Source of the DNA: Caldifarciminota bacterium
GTDB taxonomy: Bacteria; Hydrothermota; Tepidihabitantia; SM23-42
Direction: 5' to 3'
DNA length: 5,935 bases
Assembly: GCA_023128195.1 (NCBI GenBank)
Contig: JAGMEL010000065.1
Location: 1-5,935, forward strand
This document shows positions 1-4,456 of this stretch, one piece after another. The notes below the pieces were generated by a model. It was not told the DNA's origin. It made no database searches and worked only from the letters and a program-made list of their open reading frames with translations. The position numbers were made by a program, and so were the translations under genes. Position 1 is the stretch's first letter. Each line of letters starts with the position of its first letter.

Positions 1-1296
1 CATCACCTTTCCGGTCAACTCTCCAATAACATCTAATGCAGAATGCAATTCAAATGCAATTGTTTCTGGTGAATGTGCATTTTGACTTCTAACAAGGTAA
101 TCTTTAACCTTTATTATAGCATAAATGTGTCTTTGACGCGTTAATAATATATGTTGAAGACCAAATTTTGGCATTAATTTACTTCTAATATTTTGTATTA
201 ACAAATCGATATTTTTCCCTGTTTTTGCTGATAGTTTTATAGAATCACATAATATTTCACCTTCATTTAACCGTATGTTTAAATCTATCTTATTCACGAT
301 TAAAACTTTGTTTTTATCCTTTGTTAGATTGTAAAGATACAGGTCCTCTTCATTCATTGGCTCAGAGCCATCAAACATTAATAATATCAGGTCAGCCTGT
401 TCAACCAGGATTATGGTTCGATCTTGCGCAATTTTATCAGGACCTGCAGCCGTATTAAATATTCCAGCAGTATCAAAAAGGTATAAATATAGTCCAGAAA
501 CCTCTATACGATCTTCAATATAATCCCTTGTAGTGCCTGGTTTTTCATGGATTATTGCCCTATCATATCCAACCAATTTATTAAAAAGAGTTGATTTACC
601 AACATTTGTTCTTCCAGTTATTAAAACTTTATATCCTTCCTTTATTTTTACTCCGATCTCTGCTCCTTTTAATAATTCGTCTATCTCCTCAATAATTGAT
701 TTTAGACCTCCCGATATTTCGAAATCACTATTCTGAACATCTTCTTCCTCGGAAAAATCAATATTTGCCTCAACTAAGGACAATAAATCGACTATCTTTG
801 ACCTAAATTCATAAATTTTTTCTGATAGTTTACCTTCATATTGGGAAATTGCCAGTTTCCTTGCTTCGTCACACGACGCATTTACTGTATCTAATACTGC
901 TTCTGCCTGCAAAAGATCAATTTTACCATTTAATAGCGCACGTTTTGTGAATTCCCCACGTTGAGCAATCCTTGCCCCAATACCTGTTAGTATTTTGGTT
1001 ATACAATCAATAATTAATGGATTACCATGGCAGGATAACTCAACGACATCTTCACCCGTATATGAATGCGGTGTTAAATAAAATGTAGCAATTATTTTGT
1101 CAATTACATCATTGTTATGAGGATCAATAATCTCACCAAAGTATGCATGGTTTGTTACAAACTCCTGGATTTTTTGCTTTGGAACGAATATCTTTTTTAC
1201 TAATGAAAGTGTTTGGTCGCCACTTATTCTAATAACACCTATGCTTGAGTACCCGGCAGGTGTAGCACAGGCAACTATTGTATCATTTAGACTCAT
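1..1296 (-). CDS. mnmE: tRNA uridine-5-carboxymethylaminomethyl modification GTPase MnmE (TrmE), 3' end missing
   Basis: MnmE works with MnmG to add the (carboxymethyl)aminomethyl group at C5 of the wobble uridine of certain tRNAs. It is a cytoplasmic, K+-activated, dimeric GTPase that binds a tetrahydrofolate one-carbon donor. My translation gives 432 open codons from ATG 1296 to the window edge. The family is about 450-460 aa, so only the last 20 or so residues, including the usual C-terminal FCIGK motif, are missing. The N-terminal domain opens with the typical DTIVACATPAGYSSIGVIRISG. The inserted G domain shows G1 GRTNVGKS at 228-235 (N231 is the K+-binding Asn position), G2 GTTRDY at about 254-259, G3 DTAG at 275-278 and G4 NKID at 335-338. 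The position of the catalytic Glu of E. coli (E282) is Asp287 here. The start overlaps khpB by 14 nt and I see no Shine-Dalgarno, so translation is probably coupled. Identification is secure. Confidence 0.97.
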   Translation of the reverse strand, partial: MSLNDTIVACATPAGYSSIGVIRISGDQTLSLVKKIFVPKQKIQEFVTNHAYFGEIIDPHNNDVIDKIIATFYLTPHSYTGEDVVELSCHGNPLIIDCITKILTGIGARIAQRGEFTKRALLNGKIDLLQAEAVLDTVNASCDEARKLAISQYEGKLSEKIYEFRSKIVDLLSLVEANIDFSEEEDVQNSDFEISGGLKSIIEEIDELLKGAEIGVKIKEGYKVLITGRTNVGKSTLFNKLVGYDRAIIHEKPGTTRDYIEDRIEVSGLYLYLFDTAGIFNTAAGPDKIAQDRTIILVEQADLILLMFDGSEPMNEEDLYLYNLTKDKNKVLIVNKIDLNIRLNEGEILCDSIKLSAKTGKNIDLLIQNIRSKLMPKFGLQHILLTRQRHIYAIIKVKDYLVRSQNAHSPETIAFELHSALDVIGELTGKVM

Positions 1297-1882
1297 TGTT
1301 CGGAGCAATGATTACATTCTTACTTACTCCCTTTCCAATCGTATATATCTTGACACCCTTTATTTCACTCAATTTACTTTCAACAATCTGCTGTTCCTTT
1401 TTTGTCAAAGGATCCAAAGCCATTTCTCTGCCAGTTTGTAAAACAATACAAGCAATCGCCTCAGCCTTTTTCCTCAAAAAATTATTTCTCCGCATACGAT
1501 AACTCCCTACATCAACCAAAATCTTGAGATTCGGGTGAAACCGTTTCATAAGTCGCGAAATTAAATACTGTAATGACCAAAGTGTTTCACCTTTCCTGCC
1601 AATTAGAATAGCATCGGTACGTTTTGTTTTTATATTTAAGTAGAGTCCTAAATCGTCCTTAGTAATCTCAATATTTGGTTTGAACCCGCAACTGGTAAGT
1701 ATGAAAGTTGCCAATTCGTACAGATGCTGGAGAGGCTCTTTTATAGTCAATTTTACAATAGTTTCCTCATCACTTTGCGATATTATTTCATGATTTACCT
1801 CCTCTTTTCTTACCTTTAAAATTTTTATCCCCTTTTCAATGGCCTTATCAAGATCGCTACCAGATGCCTCAGCCGTTTTCAT
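1283..1882 (-). CDS. khpB: KhpB/Jag family RNA-binding protein (Jag_N, KH, degenerate R3H)
   Basis: KhpB (Jag, EloR) is a cytoplasmic RNA-binding protein, commonly encoded next to yidC and, in firmicutes, linked to cell elongation and sRNA/mRNA binding. The 199-aa product has the three expected parts. A Jag_N domain lies at about 1-50 (KTAEASGSDLDKAIEKGIK). A KH domain lies at about 55-125, with its GxxG loop as GRKG at 95-98, followed by ETLWSLQYLI. An R3H-type region lies at about 125-195, ending SKNVIIAP. The R-x3-H signature that names the R3H domain reads EQQIVE at 163-168, so the Arg and His are Gln164 and Glu168. Start ATG 1882 overlaps the yidC stop by 4 nt (ATGA) and is preceded by AGGAGG with a 6-nt spacer. 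The family call is sure; the in vivo role in this lineage is inferred. Confidence 0.94.
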   Translation of the reverse strand: MKTAEASGSDLDKAIEKGIKILKVRKEEVNHEIISQSDEETIVKLTIKEPLQHLYELATFILTSCGFKPNIEITKDDLGLYLNIKTKRTDAILIGRKGETLWSLQYLISRLMKRFHPNLKILVDVGSYRMRRNNFLRKKAEAIACIVLQTGREMALDPLTKKEQQIVESKLSEIKGVKIYTIGKGVSKNVIIAPNNESK

Positions 1883-3417
1883 TTAATGCCTCCTCTTTTA
1901 GTTATAATATGTTCGATTAAAGTTAAAATATTGTATGTAAACCAATATAATTGAAGACCAGATGGAAAATTTAAAAATATGAAAACCATAAAAACAGGCA
2001 TTATTATAACCATAAATTTCTGCCTTGGATCAACCGTAGTAAATAAAGATTGAACTAACATCATAACACCCATGGCAATTGGTAACACATAATATGGATC
2101 TTTAAAAGAAAGATCCGTGAGCCAGAAGATAAAACTTGCCTGTCTGAATTCGATTGAACTAATAAGTGTTTGATAAAGCGCAAAAAATATCGGCATCTGG
2201 ATTATAAGAGGAAGACATCCACTAAGAGGATTTACCTTATAAGTTTTATAAAGCTGCATCATTTCCTGATTCAATCGTTGGGAATCATCTTTATACTTCT
2301 TCTGTAGTTTCTTCATCTCCGGCTGTATCATTTGCATTTTGTGTTGCGATAAAATCATTTTTTTCGAAAGGGGAAAAAAGATACCTTTTATTAAAGTTGC
2401 AAAGAGTATGATTGCAAAACCATAATTTCTGATAATTGAATAGAAAAAGTTGAAAATTAATAGAATAATCCTTGAAATCGGCCCCATTATACCACCCGAT
2501 GCAACTTCTTCATAACCCTTTTTGAATTTAGCCAGCTCTGAATACTTGATGGGAAGCAACAATACTGAAATGTTAATCTGATCTGCCCCTATGATTTCTG
2601 CACCATATCGATCACCACCACCCCTCATGTAAAAACAACCAAAGGCAGCACTGTAAATATCGGATTCATCTTCTTTTCTACCCGCTGTTTTAAGTGGTAA
2701 ATCCTTTGGTAACTTGTAAAAATTGATATTGTCAATTATCCCCAGGTTATTTATTACTAACAAAAAATACTTACTTCTCATAGCAAACCAGTCTACATTT
2801 CCAGTATATTTAAATTCGTCCTTAATTTTCTTCTTCATTTGATTAACTTTCTCATTCTTGACATATACATCAAAGTGTCTAAGGTCCTCTCCCCTATTCT
2901 TAACTTCAGTAATACTCATACCAGATTTTAGACTCAGAATTTGGTTAATTGTATCAGGTATATTCGTTATCAGTTGAAACCCATGGGGATTATTGAAATA
3001 ATACACCTTATTCAGCTTTGTATCTCCTTTACTGTAAGTAAAAACGATTGAATCATCATAAACCAAATATTCAAAATTAATAATCTCGTCATTATTTAAT
3101 TGGGTGATAAATAAATATTCACCATCGGGGACAATATCAACATCATATTCTCTAAGATAAAATTCCTTGACCGAGCCGCCTGCAGTCGATAACACTATCC
3201 TAAAATTCTCCCTTTCCATAACGATTGTGTCAGCATATTCAGGTATTATGGGTATGATTGGTGCTTTTTTGACAGGTTCAGTAGTCGCAGGCACACTATC
3301 TACTCTATCAGGTTGAACAGTTTCCGGCTTAGTCTTAGGTTTAGATAAAATAGTCCAGATAAATAGAAGTCCAAGTATCAAGAGAAAAGCAAACGCAGTT
3401 CTTGTTCGATCATTCAT
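1879..3417 (-). CDS. yidC: Membrane protein insertase YidC (Gram-negative type)
   Basis: YidC inserts and folds inner-membrane proteins, alone or with SecYEG. The 512-aa product has an N-terminal transmembrane anchor (about 8-24), a charged/Pro-rich linker (25-60), a large extracytoplasmic domain (about 62-300) and the conserved YidC/Oxa1 insertase core (about 315-505). The core contains the cytoplasmic coiled-coil hairpin (KMQMIQPEMKKLQKKYKDD region, 360-380), NPLSGCLPLIIQMPIFFALY (396-415), DPYYVLPIAMG (440-450) and FPSGLQLYW (484-492). Lys344, in TLIKGIFFP, aligns with the groove Arg366 of E. coli YidC, so the positive charge is kept. Several other lineages also have Lys there. Start ATG 3417 has AAGGAG 7 nt upstream and overlaps the yidD end by 8 nt. 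The stop overlaps khpB by 4 nt. The large periplasmic domain is the main reason for inferring a Gram-negative host. Confidence 0.98.
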   Translation of the reverse strand: MNDRTRTAFAFLLILGLLFIWTILSKPKTKPETVQPDRVDSVPATTEPVKKAPIIPIIPEYADTIVMERENFRIVLSTAGGSVKEFYLREYDVDIVPDGEYLFITQLNNDEIINFEYLVYDDSIVFTYSKGDTKLNKVYYFNNPHGFQLITNIPDTINQILSLKSGMSITEVKNRGEDLRHFDVYVKNEKVNQMKKKIKDEFKYTGNVDWFAMRSKYFLLVINNLGIIDNINFYKLPKDLPLKTAGRKEDESDIYSAAFGCFYMRGGGDRYGAEIIGADQINISVLLLPIKYSELAKFKKGYEEVASGGIMGPISRIILLIFNFFYSIIRNYGFAIILFATLIKGIFFPLSKKMILSQHKMQMIQPEMKKLQKKYKDDSQRLNQEMMQLYKTYKVNPLSGCLPLIIQMPIFFALYQTLISSIEFRQASFIFWLTDLSFKDPYYVLPIAMGVMMLVQSLFTTVDPRQKFMVIIMPVFMVFIFLNFPSGLQLYWFTYNILTLIEHIITKRGGIK

Positions 3418-3868
3418 GTGTATACTCCTTATTATATTTTTCGTATTTAAAAGAATCTTTTACAGTATTATCTTTTGGTGGCACTGGATCCCAACCACCA
3501 TGAGAAAACGGATTGCATCTTAAAATACGCCACATGCCTAAAAAACTACCCCTGAGCACACCGTGAACCTGCAGTGCTTCAATAGTATAGCTTGAACATG
3601 ATGGAGCAAACCGACAAACCCGTGGGAATAACATCCCAAATGTAAACTGATATACTTTTATCAGAAATATTAACATACGCCTCACTACCGTTCGTCTATG
3701 ACGGGCGAGGATGAACCCCGCTCCTCTTCGAGGGGCGTGGGTGAATTTTGAGATTCGAATGTGTTTATGTCTCACATCGAGTATTCGACACAAGATGGAA
3801 TTTAGGATTTCAGGTTTAGGATTTGCATAGGAATTACTAAAATTCCTATACTTTAGAATGTTTTTCAC
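3410..3868 (-). CDS. yidD: Membrane protein insertion efficiency factor YidD, with atypical N-terminal extension
   Basis: YidD is a small membrane-associated protein that helps YidC-dependent insertion. The family is normally about 70-85 aa. This frame is 152 aa: the canonical domain begins around residue 62-65 (VRRMLIFLIKVYQ). It carries CRFAPSCSSY (85-94), IEALQVHGVLRGS (96-108) and RILRCNPFSHGGWDPVP (114-130), with the family cysteines C85, C91 and C118. A 20-residue charged tail follows. Residues 2-61 resemble no YidD I know and are encoded by palindromic, repeat-like DNA. GTG 3868 is chosen because it has AGGAGG just upstream and overlaps the rnpA stop as GTGA. A second possible start is ATG 3676 (residue 65), with only GAGG 3 nt upstream. 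GTG 3685 (residue 62) may be the ancestral start. The product is certain; which start is used is not. Confidence 0.88.
   Translation of the reverse strand: MKNILKYRNFSNSYANPKPEILNSILCRILDVRHKHIRISKFTHAPRRGAGFILARHRRTVVRRMLIFLIKVYQFTFGMLFPRVCRFAPSCSSYTIEALQVHGVLRGSFLGMWRILRCNPFSHGGWDPVPPKDNTVKDSFKYEKYNKEYTHE
3716..3740. repeat. GC-rich imperfect palindrome, 11-nt arms
   Basis: CCCCGCTCCTC at 3716-3726 pairs with GAGGGGCGTGG at 3730-3740 around a TTC loop, with one G-T pair and one mismatch. It is the GC-rich core of the yidD insert and contrasts with the AT-rich flanks. Next to it, CGTC-TAT-GACG at 3693-3703 forms a smaller perfect hairpin. Confidence 0.65.
3755..3780. repeat. Imperfect inverted repeat with one-base bulge
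   Basis: TCGAATGTG at 3755-3763 pairs with CACATCGA at 3773-3780, with one unpaired A and a 9-nt loop. It is one of several palindromes packed into the yidD insert. Confidence 0.6.
3801..3824. repeat. 10-bp direct repeat TTTAGGATTT, 14-nt period
   Basis: TTTAGGATTT occurs at 3801-3810 and again at 3815-3824, separated by CAGG. Such short degenerate GGATTT-type runs are typical of dispersed repeats or their edges in AT-rich bacterial genomes. Here it lies inside the extra N-terminal coding segment of yidD. Confidence 0.7.
3827..3849. repeat. Perfect 9-bp inverted repeat (5-nt loop)
   Basis: ATAGGAATT at 3827-3835 and AATTCCTAT at 3841-3849 form a perfect inverted repeat around ACTAA. It lies at the rnpA-proximal end of the yidD insert, within codons 7-14 of the extended yidD frame. 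The transcript could form a hairpin just downstream of the yidD start. No U-run follows on the minus strand, so it does not look like an intrinsic terminator. Confidence 0.8.
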
Positions 3869-4227
3869 TTCTCCTCCTGAAATCTCTTAAAAATATCTAC
3901 AACTTTCTTAAATTTTAGAGGACCCCGTGCATAAAATATTACCTTCAACCCTTTAAAAATATCTTTATTCATTCGATATGCCTCCCTTAAAATTCTTTTA
4001 ACCAGATTCCGTTTAACAGCGCCGCCAATATTCTTAGAGGCAACAAAACCGACCGCATTTTTTTTTGAAGGTAAGTAGATGATAGTTAAATTACTGGCAT
4101 AAAACTTTTTACCAGTTGAAAACAACTCCTTTATTACCTGCTTACCTTTCAGTCTATCAGCCTTCAATAATCTTTGTTTATTTATCGTATTTAGATTTTT
4201 ATTACTTGTCTTTCTTCGAAAATTCAA
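3865..4227 (-). CDS. rnpA: Ribonuclease P protein component RnpA
   Basis: RnpA is the protein subunit of RNase P; it assists the catalytic RNA in removing 5' leaders from pre-tRNAs. The 120-aa length is usual for the family. The conserved core runs VGFVASKNIGGAV (59-71), then the basic signature KRNLVKRILREAYR (72-85), then a beta strand KVIFYARGP (95-103). The signature is usually RNRxKR; here Leu75 replaces the second Arg while Asn74 and the later KR..RE are kept. The N-terminal 20 residues are a basic, poorly conserved lead-in. TTG 4227 is taken as start because AAAGG lies just upstream (4232-4236) and no in-frame ATG occurs before residue 86. TTG 4167 (residue 21) is a less likely alternative with no Shine-Dalgarno. 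It follows rpmH by 14 nt and its stop overlaps yidD by 4 nt. Confidence 0.95.
   Translation of the reverse strand: MNFRRKTSNKNLNTINKQRLLKADRLKGKQVIKELFSTGKKFYASNLTIIYLPSKKNAVGFVASKNIGGAVKRNLVKRILREAYRMNKDIFKGLKVIFYARGPLKFKKVVDIFKRFQEEK
3873..3878 (-). promoter_or_regulatory. yidD ribosome-binding site AGGAGG
   Basis: AGGAGG lies within the last codons of rnpA, 4 nt upstream of GTG 3868. It is the strongest Shine-Dalgarno near yidD and argues for starting there rather than at ATG 3676. Confidence 0.75.
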
Positions 4228-4241
4228 ACATCCTTTGGGTT

Positions 4242-4376
4242 CTAAACGGCAAGCCGTTTTCTCCCCTTTTTCCTTCTTCTGTTTAAAACACTACGTCCGT
4301 TTTTCGTTTTCATACGGCTTCGGAACCCATGCTTTTTCTTCCGTTTTCTTTGGCTCGGTTGATAAGTTCGTTTCAT
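4242..4376 (-). CDS. rpmH: 50S ribosomal protein L34
   Basis: L34 is a small, very basic protein of the large ribosomal subunit. I translated it by hand: ATG 4376 to TAG 4242 gives 44 aa, beginning MKRTYQPSQRKRKKKHGF and ending GRKRLAV. It contains the family core RSRMKTKNGRSVLNRRRKKG at 19-38. Full length is normal for L34 (44-47 aa), so it is intact. It heads the operon, with rnpA 14 nt downstream, as in most bacteria. A near-consensus promoter ends only 6 nt before the ATG and there is no Shine-Dalgarno, so the mRNA is probably leaderless. Identification is certain. Confidence 0.98.
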   Translation of the reverse strand: MKRTYQPSQRKRKKKHGFRSRMKTKNGRSVLNRRRKKGRKRLAV

Positions 4377-4382
4377 TTAGCT

Positions 4383-4410
4383 ATTATATCCAAAAAATAA
4401 AACAAGTCAA
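4383..4410 (-). promoter_or_regulatory. Sigma-70-type promoter of the rpmH-mnmE operon
   Basis: On the minus strand, -35 TTGACT (4410-4405) and -10 TATAAT (4388-4383) are separated by 16 nt. Six nucleotides (AGCTAA) separate the -10 box from the rpmH ATG, so initiation about 7 nt downstream would fall on or next to the A of the start codon. The boxes are seen directly; the start point is inferred from usual spacing. Confidence 0.85.
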
Positions 4411-4422
4411 CACTTTCTTGAC
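4406..4422. repeat. Dyad formed by the two -35 boxes
   Basis: GTCAA (4406-4410) and TTGAC (4418-4422) form an inverted repeat around CACTTTC, centred on 4414. They are the facing -35 boxes of the divergent promoters. The dyad may be only a by-product of two consensus -35 boxes meeting, or it could also be a regulator site. Confidence 0.6.
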
Positions 4423-4445
4423 GAAATCAAATAATTGTTTATAAT
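4418..4445 (+). promoter_or_regulatory. Sigma-70-type promoter of the divergent HEAT-repeat gene
   Basis: On the plus strand, -35 TTGACG (4418-4423) and -10 TATAAT (4440-4445) are separated by 16 nt. The ATG at 4457 starts 11 nt after the -10 box, so the predicted 5' untranslated region is about 5 nt or less. No Shine-Dalgarno is present. Confidence 0.8.
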
Positions 4446-4456
4446 ATAGATTAAAT

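Larger units (their letters stand above)
3687..3864 (-). repeat. Putative inserted palindromic repeat element within the 5' end of yidD
   Basis: This 178-bp stretch separates the yidD ribosome-binding site from the conserved YidD coding sequence. It is flanked by the 5-mer AGTGA (minus strand) at 3865-3869 and 3682-3686. Removing one copy plus the insert (183 bp, 61 codons) would join AGGAGGAGA to AGTGAGGCGTATG. That restores the rnpA stop and a GTG start at normal spacing. Inside are a 9-bp inverted repeat, a 10-bp direct repeat and two or three further imperfect palindromes, with a GC-rich patch (3700-3740) unlike the AT-rich surroundings. The whole stretch stays open in the yidD frame. The sequence pattern is seen directly. 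That it is a mobile or dispersed repeat is an inference, because no second copy lies in this window. Confidence 0.55.

Noticed and set aside
533..736. Plus-strand open frame opposite the mnmE G domain
   Set aside because: Antisense shadow of the conserved G1-G2 region.
1241..1502. Two plus-strand open frames over the khpB-mnmE junction
   Set aside because: They lie antisense to clearly conserved khpB and mnmE codons and have no ribosome-binding site.
3716..3740. Intrinsic terminator between rnpA and yidD
   Set aside because: The hairpin is not followed by a U-run on the minus strand and lies within an open reading frame of a continuing operon.
3755..3849. CRISPR array
   Set aside because: The short repeats are not regularly spaced, have no spacers of uniform length and no cas genes are present.
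3677..3868. Separate small gene upstream of yidD
   Set aside because: The frame is continuous with yidD without a stop, and its content is palindromic repeat rather than a recognisable domain.
4235..4444. Plus-strand open frame opposite rpmH
   Set aside because: It is antisense to a certain L34 gene and the minus-strand promoter; no start context or family resemblance.
4377..4456. Chromosome origin (oriC) next to rpmH
   Set aside because: No DnaA-box-like TTATCCACA and no dnaA or dnaN; the 80 bp are filled by two promoters.
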